A stretch of 64,000 bases of DNA, taken from contig NC_091936.1 in NCBI RefSeq assembly GCF_041260155.1, forward strand, positions 40,327,963 to 40,391,962. Direction: 5' to 3'. The translations under genes and the position numbers were made by a program. The number at the start of each line of letters is the position of its first letter. Positions within the stretch are counted from its first letter, which is position 1. The notes below the pieces were generated by a model, which ran no database searches, was not told the DNA's origin, and was given only the letters and a program-made list of their open reading frames with translations. The stretch comes from Ptychodera flava. Its lineage: Eukaryota > Hemichordata > Enteropneusta > Ptychoderidae. Of this stretch, positions 1 through 25,145 are shown in pieces.

Positions 1-1536
1 TGAGCAAGCTACTTGTTGACCGAAGGCAGTCGTTTGTTCTGATATACGAGGTGACCTTTCCCTTTGTATTATTCGCCTCGTAAAGACTGCAGTATCCAGT
101 GCTGTTTCGTCAACACACAGTGAGAGTGAAATGACGAGGTGCATGTGTGATTATAGACAGTAGAGGGGGGGGGGAGATCCCTCCTCTACTGTCTATGGTG
201 TGATTAAAGCAGACAAGCGCTTAGCAAATTTATAGAATGATCTTTTTATCCTAATAATTTGATGAATGGTTAGGATACACTGTTACTGTTGGTAAATCGT
301 GTTTCGGAGTAAACACAATAGCATGACACGAAACAGTTACTGTAAAATTTGTTGGTACGAGTGCAGTGTGCAGTTTTTGTTTAGTTTTACACGCAGTGTC
401 AAGATAACTTATGATCACAAAATGAAAGTGCGGAAGTGAAGTTCACGAATAGACTTGGTTCAAGTCTGTGATTTGTGAATGTTTGAGTGGAGTGAACGCA
501 ATGATTTGTATTTTGCTTTCATGTGAAACGCGTGCGTGGGTGGAGTGGACGCTATGAGTGGGTGAACGCTGTACAGGGGAGTTTCACCCGGGTGAATCCG
601 GCAGAAACTAACTCACTACACTGCGCAGACTCAAAGGTAATGCATTCAATGGCTGGGAAAACCTCGCATGGGCTTCCAAATTCCGAATAGGTTTGTACGA
701 AATAGGAGAGACACAAGAGAAACTATTATTTTAAATGATTTTTTAATTAACCGACTTGAACCAAGTCTAGTTCACTAATTGAATGGAGGTCAAACCACCT
801 CGCCCGTAAACGAACGAATTTCGCTTTTGAACTTATACGACAATCTGAGACGGTCCCTTAGCGGGATACGTTTTAACATTGTTTTTAACATTATTCTATA
901 TGTATATTTCTGGAAACCATACTTTGCAAGGCACACTTTTCTCCTAAAGGTGAATCTATAGTCCTTTTCGGCAACTTAAGTTTTGTTTTGTGCCAGAAAA
1001 CATCTCTGTAGGAGATGCTCTATACACCAAAGTTGTTATTATGGCTGGGCAAAAAGTTTGTCATTGAAATTAAACACTGAATTGGAACTCAAGTGAAACA
1101 GCAGAACAGCGAAAACTGATACATGAAGTTGTACAAGCTGGCAACAGGATCAATTTGCTGGACATCAAAAAGCGTTGAAATGGCACCGTGACACAGATAA
1201 AGGATGGATATTGAGTAGATGGAGGAAGGCATTTTTCCAGAATGTGATTAATACGTTCACATTCCTCCGCCTCTTCAAGAATTATCCTCATATAAAGTAT
1301 TGTGGTTTGTTGTATCACTTTCGCTGCCAGTGTACACCGCACATATAGATTGCGTGGGAAATTAAAATACCACCGTGGTACAAGCTCGATGTCATATGAA
1401 TATAAACCAACGACTGCGGCCTCAGGATCTTTTCAAGAGTTAAAAAAACTTTGTTCAATCTGCACTTCTACACATAAGTCGTCAGTTAAGACATAAACTT
1501 ATGACTAACATAATTCGCCTGTTTCAATTTCTTAAG
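1..1536. other. Left-edge non-coding stretch (flank or intron 1 of SDR copy A)
   Basis: No exon is recognisable here. SDR exon 1, easy to spot in copies B-D, is absent, so it must lie further left if copy A is whole. The only structure seen is a short G-rich hairpin near 153-196. Confidence 0.5.
153..196. repeat. Short inverted repeat with G-rich loop
   Basis: Perfect 14-bp arms (ATAGACAGTAGAGG at 153-166 and its complement at 183-196) enclose a G-run. A related, less perfect version lies at about 46436-46485. It looks like the end or remnant of a small foldback element. Confidence 0.5.
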
Positions 1537-7331
<5,795 letters not shown>

Positions 7332-7574
7332 TTGGTAGTCCAAACATGGACAGAAAACGGTTCATAACCTGAAAATTTGTGGATTATATTCTGGTTTTGC
7401 CCATTCCCGAGTGTACGCATTTCACATATTACAATGAACAAAACGTTAATAACGTTAAGTTTGTCACATACCTGCTTGTAGAATAAAAACCCGCATTCCA
7501 ACATTGTCACTGTACGCTCGATTTATCTATGCGCTATTCGTATATTATCTGAAATCCTGTTTTTAACACAGTAA

Positions 7575-8186
7575 GGTAGAGTGCACCTCGGCGACAGATA
7601 TTTTGACCCTCAAATTTTTACAATTCTTTTCTGGTCTACCTATCACTTGTAGAGCTCATTTTAAAGCTCTGGAAATAAAAAAAGTTTCACCCCTTAGTTT
7701 TTCGAATTTTTCCCTATTAAGATAACATGAGGATGGCGGCCATTTTGAATTTGAAATATCGGTAAATATTAGGTAAGGCCAAAGTAATTAAATTCTTTGT
7801 TTTGCGTCCCAACCTGCTTAGGTTTTTAGGTTTTCATAAAAAAACACACACAGTGTATTTGAATAGGAAATTTTAGGACATGGCCGCTTAGCTTTTCTGA
7901 ACTAAAATTTTGTTACAATTTTTTATTTGCTGCAATCAAATTAAATTGTGTTAATTTTCTTGTGTGTGTTTTTCAGCCGCTTAGACGCGTACCTTTTCCC
8001 ATTTAGAGTGGACGCAAAACAAAGAATTTAATTACTTTGGCCTAATTTTCTTCTCTATAGCTAAGCTTAGCAAGGTGAGCCCTGACTTTACTCTTCATTT
8101 GGCAAGAGAATGGTTGAAAGTTCAATTTAGGAAGTTTGAGCAAAAGTAAGTTGAAGTCTTTCACTTTAAAGGCGCGGCATACTACC
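7575..8186 (+). mobile_element. TTAA-type MITE family A, copy A1 (interrupted by another MITE)
   Basis: Starts GGTAGAGTGCACCTCGG and ends in a complementary GCGGCATACTACC. The interior shares the family core (GATGGCGGCCATTTTGAATT) with the other copies. Without the nested insertion at 7777-8042 it is about 343 bp. Lies just downstream of SDR copy A. Confidence 0.8.
7777..8042. mobile_element. PIF/Harbinger-like MITE nested in MITE A1
   Basis: Perfect 33-bp terminal inverted repeats (7777-7809 and 8010-8042), beginning GGCCAAAGTAATTAAATTC. It is flanked by a 3-bp TAA duplication (7774-7776 and 8043-8045). Removing the element and one TAA restores the family A consensus across the site. No coding capacity; 266 bp. 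A TWA-type duplication and GGCC start fit a PIF/Harbinger derivative. Confidence 0.8.
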
Positions 8187-9935
8187 TTACAGTCGACCAG
8201 CTGAGAGGATAAAGGCATGAACTTTGCGCTATCCTCACTGAAATATTGAAATGAAAATCGTTTTTAATGCTGATGTCTTAGGTTACTATTTTAATAAAGT
8301 TATAAATTTTGCTATATATCTAATAGATATAACATTTATTTATTTATTTATTTTTTTTTATTTATTTATTTATTTATTATTCATTGCTTGATAGTTTATT
8401 TGTTTGTTTTCATTCAATTATTTTTGTTTGTTGAACTGTTTATGTAAAAATTTGTGTATGAAATAGACCAGGGACCATGTTTGAAATAATTTGGAATGTC
8501 AACCACCCAATTTAGGATATGAGCGTTTCTTTCAGTTGCGAAACAAAAAACACACTGAAAGATACGTTCTTCGACTCACTTTATCATTGCATTACCACAT
8601 TCAGCGACTTTTTTTTATAGAAAATGAATTTTCTGCACTATTATTATCATTACATGTCAAATGTCCGACTTTAAAGACTTTGGAATGACTTCGCAGATAT
8701 TGTTACTGTAGAGAAACTGAATTTTTTTTCGTGAAACTTACCATGTCAACATCGAGAAATAATGCCTGTTTGAATTTGCCTGTATCAATGTTTCACTGCA
8801 CGCATCTTTAAATAAACCGCAGGCTTACCGCACGGGGCGCTTGAATGCCAGAGGGGCCGGCTGAGAAGTATACCAACGCAGTAATGGGCGAATAACAGGA
8901 ATAAGCTACATCGTCTCATTGACACCATTTTCACAGATAACATGGCATAACATAACATTCAGGTCACAACGAATATCCATCATTTACTAGATTTTCAATG
9001 GAAATTTAATTTTCTAACTTAAAAGTTACAATTCATCTGGACAAATTCGAAATGCCCCTTTTCATGCATAGCAGGCCATCTGAAATATACGTCGGGTCGC
9101 TGCTTTTCATTCACGTTAAGATTCGTGCGACGGAATTTGTACAGTTTGAAATTGTAAACACTTAATAAGGACTGTAGAGGTCAAAGGTTACTCAACATAA
9201 AGTTGAGGAGGCATGTTATTATCACTACTGTAATTCATTTACGAACAGTAAGGTGCAAGATAGGCCGATAAAGTCGCCAAACTTTAAATAGACATTAACA
9301 AACGTGACTGGCGGGGCAACAAGGCTTAGCCGACGGCTATGTACTGTCTGCCCGCTGAAAGACATAAATTACAGGTAGCGCTGAGAAGCGGCAGTTACCT
9401 CACATTCCGCTCATCAGGATTGTCTTGCCGAGACTCCGAAAGTCTAAAATCGATACGGCCTGGGAATGCGAAAACGGAATTCTTTAAGGTGTCGTGTCGA
9501 CACTTCTCTACTATTAATTAAAAGAGCCCCATCAAGAATGGTGACGGATTTGCAGCTGCTATGACAGCTATGATCTCTCCTGTCAGGTCAAAGTCACTCA
9601 ACAAATGTGTAGGTATTCTTGCAGTGACTCCGTGCATCTCAATATTCACTCTTTCCAGCCGAGTCTGACATGTCAAATGGCTCTCACCTGATGTATTTTT
9701 AATTAGTTTCTGCATTCCTTCGCTGGCGTCCTATCGGGTGGTGCCAAGGACGTCACAGTTTAAACTCCATACTAAAGACAGTAAAGACCTATTATTTCCC
9801 GTGTATCTCGGTGTGTCAGATGATTACCGTCGTATGTTATCGAGTTTTACACTCAGGGTCAATTACTAATGAGATTTAAGTGATGAAGAGGTCGCGAGGA
9901 TGAGAAAAGTCAATTGATATCTTGTTCGCTCCTAT
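8187..9935. other. Intergenic stretch without recognised genes
   Basis: Contains a short (TTTA)n tract near 8335-8385. No exon or RNA gene was seen. Confidence 0.5.
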
Positions 9936-9939
9936 TTAA

Positions 9940-10300
9940 TGCAGTACGCACCTGAGGAGTGAATGACTTAAACTATCGCTAACACTTTCCTCATGGAAAC
10001 TTTCAAGTTAAAAAATTCTCTTACCAAATCGAAAACAAAAATCAGGGGTCACCGTGCAAAGTTCGGTACCAGAGTAACAAATTACCAAAAAAGTTTACCG
10101 ATATTTGAAATTCAAAATGGCCGCCATCCCTGTGCTAACTCTATGGAGAAAAACTACATTTTCGTTTAAAAAAAACTGAGACGGTGATTTTTATTCTTAC
10201 TGCAAGAGCTTTAAAATAAACCCAACAAGTGGTGGATCAGAAAGAATTAATTATGAAAATTTGTGAGTCCGAATATCTGTCTCCGAGGCGCGTTTTGCCT
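9940..10300 (-). mobile_element. TTAA-type MITE family A, copy A2
   Basis: Preceded by TTAA (9936-9939) and followed by TTAA with one extra T. Ends are diverged (TGCAGTACGCACC and GGCGCGTTTTGCC) but the interior, including AAAATGGCCGCCATC, is clearly the family core in reverse orientation. Confidence 0.75.
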
Positions 10301-10304
10301 TTAA

Positions 10305-13285
10305 ACATTTGTTTCGTCATGCCAAAGCCTCCCAAACGCGATGAGTTACGTAGATTATGATTTACTCAGAACTTGCAACTGCATATATTTGAAATTTTTT
10401 GGGGGCATTTTTGTTCAAACTGAAATAGTGATAAATGCTTCGCTTAGGCTGAGAGGTGGGGCTACTTGAACAGGGGCAACAAGTCAGCCAATTTCGAGAA
10501 AATGTTTTCAGATGTGTTTTGGAAATGTGAATTTACTATTCTTATGTATTTTGAACAAAATTTGGTGTGTATTTTTCTCACATTATTGTACCACTGATTG
10601 CTTAATACCGCACCATCATACAACTTTTGCCAAATGTCATGGACCAGAAACAAACCTTTCCTGTTTGGCCTGATGACGCGGAAATTTATAGATTCATGTC
10701 GTTTAGCACTTGATGAAAGTCTAGTGAACACGACACAGAGTAGGTCGTGTTTTCTGATTTTGGAAGGAGAGGGGGAAACTGAGGGTTAATTAATTACGTC
10801 AATTGGATATCTTAGCGTAAACGAGTGCAGATTAGCATTCGTATTGGTATTTCAAATGGCTGTATCAAACCCAGAATCTTTGGACCGAATACTCAGTTCT
10901 GATCCGCTACTTTCAATCAAGGGAGCATTGGTTTCATAGAAGCAAAGCGTAGATAAGCACTCTATAATATCGACCGAAATATGTTATCGAAGTATGCCCG
11001 CTGCGATGTTCTAGAAACGGGGACAGAGAACTTTTATCTTTGCGAAAAGAGGGCGACCGGTGCATGCCGGGATGGTCTGTCCATACACACAAAGAACGCA
11101 TGAACCCAAATTGTGCGATGACCTTCAGTCAGAAACACGGTATTTCGGTCGAGAAACCAAGTGCAGTAAAATATCTTTCTCTGGTAAGCTGTTGTAGCGG
11201 GGAACAAACGCTACTTTTACTACTTCAGCACAAATCGAAGGCATATAGCTGGCGGGAAAACTTTATTAAGGAGCAACTCGGATGGAGCGCCACTGAGACG
11301 GGAGAACAGGGAGGATGATTCTCGCTGTCTGCGAGATTTGCAGATCGGAAGGGCAAATCATAAGTTGTGAATATGACAGTGCGGCTGGGAAAATTTGCAA
11401 TTGAGAGAGGGAAAGCCGAGGTTTTTCGTTGTTTGGAGTTTTGAGAGAGGATCACGCTATTTTTATCAGTATTTTGTGAGGGGAGGATTTTTGTTTGCGA
11501 AGTTTCAGCTGTCCCAATCGAAATGTTAATTTTGTTTAGAATACCACATATTAAGTAAATTTCATTGTAAACACACCTGGGTATATAATTTCTCGAAATT
11601 GGGTGATTGGTTGCCCCTTTATCTCGGGTTAGAACTACTAGAAATAGGTTAGTTGGCTGTCCCTGTCATTTACCCTTGCTCCACATTTAGTAATTGCAAT
11701 TCCTGTTCAGATATATTGAGCGGCACATTTACAAACTTATTATGCGGTCAACGCAGGGAACTAATAAATAATGTGGCGTAATAGGCGTAAAGTTCTACAG
11801 TCAAAACTTCGTGTCGAGGCATGTTGTATCCGGCCCGATCACCCGACGCCGAGGCTGTAAATTTTGATTCTACACATGGCCAATTACATCACGTGTCTAG
11901 AACTTGTAGGTACTCCTGTAACATTCTGTATTATTTCAATAATCTCAAAGACAATTTTGATCGCATGTGCCAACATCGGGAGAGTGCCAAAAAAGACCCA
12001 GTAGACCGTACGCATGGTCCATCCATTTCATAAAGGGTTACTGCTATAAGTTAATGTGCTAAACAGAAAAAACCACCAGTAGATTTTGTCAAGTATGCTG
12101 GAGGTAAAAAGAAATCGATATCACAGTGACAGGTAAGCTTCTTTGTTGTAAAGGGATTTTTCCTGGGGGAAGACAGTTGGTTGGATAGAACCCTAATCAA
12201 GGTGATAATGGATGTGTAATATTTGCATATATGGTATACTTTTGATTTAACATTTCCCATGTATCATATCGTTTGCCATATTCATATTTTCTCCAGAATG
12301 TATGCTTTGACATTGACAAAAGAATTCTCCAGACAGTAAATATGTACACATCCTTACGAAAACTACCCAAAGCAGAGCATTTCTCGTACCTTTTCGCATA
12401 CCGTAAACTGTGTCGACTTTATGGGAACCGTAAGTTACGACGGGGTGGGGAGGGGGAGTTTAAGGATAAATTCAATGAATGTACTTCAAAATAGCTCCAA
12501 AGTAGTGACCACAAGAATTTCCTTACGGTGAAAGTGTTTGTCGGCTTATCCCAGACAAAGTGTACCATCTATAGAGAAGGGATGGGTTGGTGGGAAAAAA
12601 GGTAGTGTTTCTCGTATCCCACAACTTAACCTTGCTCTGTCACTACCAACGCTATTCAACGGAGTGATGCAGTCCAGTTATCTTGTTTCCTATTTACAGT
12701 ATGTCAATTTGCATATCGCGAATTGGTTTCCCCGGCCGTAAGTCATTAACACAGCATTTTTAAAGTTGAACATAACAGCTTGATGATTTTGCTTTCATCC
12801 CTTGCCATGTCACTTTGGTAACACTTTCTGTTTCAAAAACATGCAGACTGCGGGAGCGAGGTACAGCTTCATTCTCCATCAAAGTGTCAAAAGAGTGAGA
12901 GAGAAGAAAAAACAACAGAGAATCAACGGAAATGACGTTGGACTAAAATATCAAACCATACCTATAACGACAGACTTGAATTGACTGAGTGAAATATTAC
13001 TGCCCGAAAAGAACACATGTTGAACAGTCACAATGATAACGACAAGAAATGCAGAAAGAAGAAACAACATTTTATAGCTCTGGCCATTTCTCTGCGGTAA
13101 ATGTCTTGTTTATCATTAAATTCCATTTACTGTGTCATTCAGTTGTCGACGTTGCGTGGCCGCACGTGATTATCATTGAAGAGCTGTATCAAAACGGTGA
13201 GGTTTATGTTATGACTAATATCAACACTACTCACCTCTGATAAGCAACACCCGTCTTCATCATTTCTTGTCTGTCTAGTCACACA
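10305..13285. other. Intergenic stretch without recognised genes
   Basis: About 3 kb between SDR copies A and B. No splice-bounded coding segment, RNA gene or repeat family was recognised; the open frames here are short and without conserved motifs. Confidence 0.5.
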
Positions 13286-13705
13286 ATCCATCCATCCATC
13301 CATCCATCCATCCTTTGACCCAGCCACCCATCCACCCATCCACCCATCCATCCATCCATCCACCCATCCATCCAGCCACCCATCCATCCATCCATCCATC
13401 CATCTATCCATTCATACATTCATCCATCCATCCATCCATCCATCCATCCTTTGACCCAGCCACCCATCCACCCATCCATCCACCCATCCATCCATCCACC
13501 CATCCATCCATCCATCCACCCATCCATCCAGCCACCTCCATCCACCATCCATCCATCTATCCATTCATACATTCATCCATCCATCCATCCATCCATCCAT
13601 CCTTTGACCCAGCCACCCATCCACCCATCCACCCATCCACCCATCCATCCACCCATCCACCCATCCATCCATCCATCCATCCATTCATACATTCATCCAT
13701 CAACA
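13286..13705. repeat. (CATC)n minisatellite with higher-order units
   Basis: CATC/CACC tetranucleotide array. The interruption TTTGACCCAGCCACC recurs at about 13314, 13449 and 13603, and CATTCATACATTCATC recurs likewise, giving higher-order units of roughly 135-155 bp. Confidence 0.9.
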
Positions 13706-14115
13706 GAAATCAAGACGTTGACATCAACACGGAAAGGGAAGTGATTTATTTCAATATCCCAGTAAAGGTTTTTTAAGTTATCTATAATTCTCTTTGATGG
13801 GGTCGGCTCGAATATATTCACGATTGGATTCAGATATAACTTTCGCCAAAGCATTCAAAACTAATTCTACCACCTCTGAATGTTAGCATCAACCATCGAT
13901 ATCGAATAGAGTATATTTATAACACTTACGAATTGATTCTTAACGCGTAGTTTTTTATTTTGTCAAAAAGACCTTATGAAAAATCTTTAATATTTTATAT
14001 TGTGTCAATTACAATGAGTAAAAGAAATGTAATCGACATTGTTTAACTAAGAATTTCAAAATTTCATCGGCGCAGAGGTCCGCTGTTTTGCCCGTTTCTT
14101 GCCAATGTTTGGAAT

Positions 14116-20549
<6,434 letters not shown>

Positions 20550-20700
20550 GCTTGCGACAGAGCAATGTACACATATAAGTGTGACACACGTAGTGTGACT
20601 TGGTAGAGAACAGATGTTGATGAATGCAACCCTTTGTAGCTGCACCGCGACTGTGACCTTTGACACATCTCGTCTAAGAACTGTAGGCAGTGAAAACTGC
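20550..20700 (-). promoter_or_regulatory. Proximal promoter of SDR copy B with nuclear-receptor half-site
   Basis: Blocks conserved upstream of copies B, C and D include ACAGATGTTGA, AACCCTTTG-AGCTGC and TGACCTTT (20654-20661). On the gene strand the last reads AAAGGTCA, here extended to TCAAAGGTCA, a monomeric nuclear-receptor site of NR4A/ERR/SF-1 type, 105 bp before the ATG. Conservation among paralogues is seen; function is inferred. Confidence 0.5.
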
Positions 20701-20769
20701 ATTATTGTAGCTTTAAATAAAACAGTACTAGAATCGAAGTAGAAGTAGTTTTCAGGGGAAAACATGTTT

Positions 20770-22137
20770 ACCCTTCATACATAATGAGATATTTTCAAAA
20801 CACTTCAAATATACCAAAACCGACGTTGATTTGAATGCAACCAATGAACAAAAGACAAAATGGGACACTGACACTCGTTCTATACCTTATTGTGAACATT
20901 GAATACTTCCATAAAGACGTCCAGTGTACAAAATGACGGCGATACATAACTGCAAAAATGTCAAAAATTACTCTGCATGGATAATGTTGATTTTTTCCTA
21001 TTTCGACTTGCTTTCGTAAGACAAATAAACATCGCCACAATGTAAGAGAAAGCTGCTATCTTCATCAAGTGAAAGACACTGCCATTCAATATTTCATTAC
21101 AAAAGCTTGCATGGGATCAAAACTTTATGCAACAGTGTATGTTCAGCAACGTATGGTGAAAGTTGTGCGCAGAGCTTGATAATGCTTTTAATGTCTAACT
21201 GAATTATTAATCTTGTCTGGCTGCAAGCAGAGTTGAGGCTGTGCACAGTTGGCCAGCATTTCAGCATGTTTCAAGAAGCCAAACAACATACGCTTCTTTT
21301 CATATCAAGGGAAATTCATGAAAAAGGTAAAAAAGAACGACTATAGTCGCTTTAACAAAGTGAATGTGAACATAAATTCACTTGAAATCAATAAGCAATA
21401 AAGCTATCATTCAAACACAATATGAAGAAAAATACATTCAGTAAATGAAGGTGGACTGATTAAACGTTCCGATATAACTGATCATAAGTAATATTATAAA
21501 TTATATCATTAATGGCCTACGTAGAATGTGATTAAAAGATGCAAAAGTTGTTCTTCGAGCTTATGGTCTTCACTTTCAAGGAGGAATCTGTGATGGAGAC
21601 GAGGTCTGACAATTCTAAGGGACTTAAACTTGATTTGACAATTTCTATACGTCTTGCTCAGTGGCAATTTTGCAGTAGAGATTATTGTAATGGAAACAAA
21701 GGGGACTGGGTATCAGCCAAACATTACTTTTGCGAGGTGTATTGATAAAACTCAAAGAATTTGATGACTTGGCCACAATGATACGAAAAAAAAAACATCT
21801 TTAATGTCTGAATAATTGAAGTTAGCATGCATAGGGGTCTCTAAGACAACACAGTTGGCACGTTAATTCTTGACGAAATTGTCCGTAGCAACACCTCTAT
21901 GCCCCCTATGCATGTGATAAGGACCATTGTTGGGGCCCAGTCCACCTCAGCCATGACTAGTGGTTATTGATTTTAAATCTGGCATGCCAGATAAAAAAAA
22001 TTCTTAAATAAATGTCTCAGAGAAAGACAAAAATGACATGACTTATTGTTTTGAGGGCCCACCCGCTGACGTAGTTCTAAACTAAGAAAAAAGTTTCTAG
22101 CGGGCATTGTTATTTTTCTGGCATTCATGTCACCATT
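20770..22137. other. Intergenic stretch between SDR copies B and C
   Basis: AT-rich; no exon, RNA gene or known element recognised. Confidence 0.5.
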
Positions 22138-22600
22138 TTTTGCTCACGTGTTTACACACGTGAGCATATGTCGCAGCGATGTCTGTGTGTCTGTGAGTCT
22201 GTGAGTCTGTGTCTCTGTCTCTCTGTGTGCTCGATATCTCAAACACGGCTCATCAGATCAGAATCAAATCTGACACATAGATTCAGTTTGCAAATGGCAA
22301 GAACTGATTAGTTTTTGGTGGGTGTGGCTTGCTTACTTTTTGCGCATTTGCATAATTAATGATTTTAGAAAAAACGGATATATATTGACGACTGCACACA
22401 ATTTGATGAGATTTGCTACAAATATTGATCACACCAAGATATATCAGCCGTGAAAGATGTTAAGGGGTGACATGAAAGATACTTGCTAATTTGCATACTT
22501 AATGAACTTTCTTTACTACGGATATATATCTGAATTGACTTGATTAAAATTGACAAAACTTGGTATGTATATTGAAAATAGTATAATTTAACATTATTAT
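22138..22600 (-). repeat. Hairpin-headed repeat, family H, left copy
   Basis: Begins with the near-perfect palindrome GCTCACGTG...CACGTGAGC (22142-22165), followed by ATGTCGCAGCGATGTCTGTG and a body that matches 27840-28670 in inverse orientation. Non-coding. Together with the right copy it brackets the SDR copy C pseudogene. Confidence 0.7.
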
Positions 22601-23244
22601 GTGGTAGGGCAGTCCCTTTTCTGAGACACTTACTTCGGCTTCAGTGAGAGGAACATCTGACAAGTTTATGACGGTGGATGAGTTTGAGTGAATGTTTTCA
22701 GCATTGATTTGTGGAGTTTGTAAGTTCTCGTTACTCGGTGATGGGCTTGCAAGCTGTAAAAAATTAAGCTGGTTGAATCAATGATGTGGGTACTATCTCG
22801 GTATAGTTTCCATCGCTTAGTGTCACTAACTCTACGAACCATAATCTGTTTCCCACTGTTTAAGTTCATTGGATATGGCCGATTAAGAGTCAGGATTGAT
22901 ATAATGTCGCTGAAGTTTTTGTGGTGCTGAACAGCAAAACGTCAGTATTCGTTGATCAAGATATTGTGTAGCATGATGGAGGTCTTGTGTATTTTATCAT
23001 TCCTGTTATTTTTGATTTGTTTATAATAGAGTACCAGTTTCGCATACACTGGAAGTGAATGATTCCACCCTGGTTCTATACATTTCACATTTTCTTGTCT
23101 ATACTAAACATAAACTTGTCGTTAAAATGACCACTTTCTTTGATTTACTGGAATTTAATAGAAGTGCAGCATTTTGTTCTTTATTCCTTAAAAGCATATC
23201 GCTGGATCCTCATAGATGTATAACCCTCTGGTTCAAGAACACAG
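22601..23244. other. Downstream flank of SDR copy C
   Basis: No gene seen. The part from about 23030 onward aligns with 30465 onward, downstream of copy D. Confidence 0.5.
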
Positions 23245-23457
23245 AACACGATTGGAACTAATTTGGGATAAGTGGATGGTGAAGTAATGTCGATTCAGGC
23301 TGCAAATGTAACCTCATCTGCTTTTCTTTTCAAGTTTCACACTTGTGTTTATTGAGTTATTTGTAATATCGCAACATTCAGCAATAGGGCACCCAAAATT
23401 TTTGAGAAATTTGAAAAATATAAAGATCAGTTATCGGAAATTAGTTCCAATCGTGTT
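23245..23457. mobile_element. MITE with AACACGATTGGAACTAATTT ends, copy 1
   Basis: About 28-bp terminal inverted repeats and 213 bp total, non-coding. A second copy lies at 29376-29586. The homologous site downstream of copy D (around 30590) lacks it, so it inserted after the C/D duplication. ACAG flanks it on both sides. Confidence 0.7.
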
Positions 23458-23627
23458 ACAGTATTCAATGATTATTGTGGACCTTCCTTTTGTTCTCGAG
23501 GTTGGCCTTGTGTCGCTAGATTTCAAAATAAAATGACTTGAACGTTTTCTGTCGATCCGAAACTAACCTTAAATCTACAAGGTCAAGAGGTTGTATTCAA
23601 ATCCAAGGTTGAATACTGTAAAATTAA

Positions 23628-23812
23628 AGGTATACAGTCACCTGTAATCTAAATATACCCATATATGTTCAAAGGGGCGTTCCTTCGTATTCGAAATGCC
23701 CATGTGATGGCGCTGTTTTTTAAAAGCGGCCACCCGCTTAAAATCTGTGATTAGTTAGATTTTCTCTTTCCATGGTAACTGTGGCAAAATTGGAACAGGT
23801 GACAGTATACCT
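23628..23812. mobile_element. TTAA-type MITE family B with paralogous empty site
   Basis: 185 bp, terminal inverted repeats AGGTATACAGTCACCTGT / AGGTATACTGTCACCTGT (one mismatch), flanked by TTAA at 23624-23627 and 23813-23816. The homologous place by copy D (30751-30754) has a single TTAA and no insert. Non-coding. TTAA duplication suggests a piggyBac-like transposase, though the ends do not begin CCC. Confidence 0.82.
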
Positions 23813-23816
23813 TTAA

Positions 23817-24116
23817 CGTAGAATGCGCCTCGGGTCGGATATTCACACTCCCAGACTCTAATAATATTTTTTGGGAGGAAATGAAGATTTACCTGCTTAT
23901 TTATTGCGAAAATCGACAATATGATTTTCACCATATACTTAACGCGGGCATGGCGGCCATTTTGAATTCCCAGTGTCAGGAAGTTGGGTAAACTTTTTCT
24001 TTAATAGTACCAAATTTCCCAATGTAACCCTTGACTATTATTCTTGCGGGGAATGATTGAAAGTTCCCTGTCGTTGGGGCAAATTTACTCTTTCAATTTT
24101 GAGGCGCGTACTACCC
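23817..24116 (+). mobile_element. TTAA-type MITE family A, copy A4
   Basis: Starts right after TTAA (CGTAGAATGCGCCTCGG) and ends GAGGCGCGTACTACC. It sits about 275 bp beyond exon 4 of copy C, the same position as copy A5 by copy D, so this insertion predates the C/D duplication. Confidence 0.8.
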
Positions 24117-25084
24117 GAAACCAAACATCATTTACGATCCCCTTGATACAATCCGTTTTAATATGTTCAAAATGTCATTAGAATACGGTTTGCAACAAAA
24201 CCGACTAATACTACCACTTCTATATTTTGGCACCAGCCATGGATATAGAGTAATATTGATTTATTGCACCTACATATTGATTTTTAAAGCGTCCTAGATA
24301 CGCGTCTTGTGAAAAAAGGTCAAGAATAAATATTTACTATTTCCTTTTTTCAGTGCTTTGCGCGTTTCTAGTCAATATATGGACTTCAACGTTCAGTCAC
24401 CTAGGAATGACTTGCTTGCACTGGCAACCACTGATTCACCGGTTAGGTCTTTCAGTTTCGTTGCCATAATGCTAGAAACAAAATCAGATGAAGGGTAGAT
24501 CAGTTTGGGATCGTTATCTTCAACCACCCAAACAAGAAATTTGGCAGCCTCTTCAGCTGTATGGACATCACTCTTAGTAGGGTCAACAAAGTCGTCCCTA
24601 GCTGCGCGGAAGTCCCTCATCAGCTGACCGGTCTTGTCATCAACTCTATCGTACTTGACTCTCGCAAACATCTCGTCTTCTCTTTCTACGATAGGTGTCT
24701 CAACAGGGCCGAATGGGATGGTGCTCAAACTGCAGAATACAAGAGAACAGGCTTTTTAGTATTAGTGGTTTTACTGAATAAATTAACCATTATTGGAAGC
24801 GCCATTTCTCGCGTAGGGATTTCAAATGATAGCATTAATTTACAATAATATCATCCTTCGCTAACATGAATGCCACATCTTTTATATCGATCAACAAATA
24901 AACAAATGACTTGTCATTAAAATGTATTGTTAAGAGGTTTTCAAGGAACTGAAAATTCTGTATTTCTAATAGTCTAACGTACTGAATTTAGAATTAAAAA
25001 GGCCATTGACGATTAATTTTCTGTATTTCAGAAAATCTCTTTCTGATGTAGAAATTGTTAAAATTTACTTTGTGGCGTTGGTTA

Positions 25085-25145
25085 TAAACTTAGGAAGAGT
25101 CAGTAGGATGGAATGATGGATGGATAGATGGATGGTTTAATATAT
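25085..25145. repeat. Short GGAT/GATA microsatellite remnant in copy C
   Basis: A few GGAT and GATA units about 190 bp from exon 2, at the position where copies A, B and D have long tetranucleotide arrays. Confidence 0.6.

Noticed and set aside
13315-13776. Long open frames of repeated His-Pro-Ser-Ile type in the CATC array
   Set aside because: They are translations of a tetranucleotide repeat, open in several frames at once, with no start or splice context.
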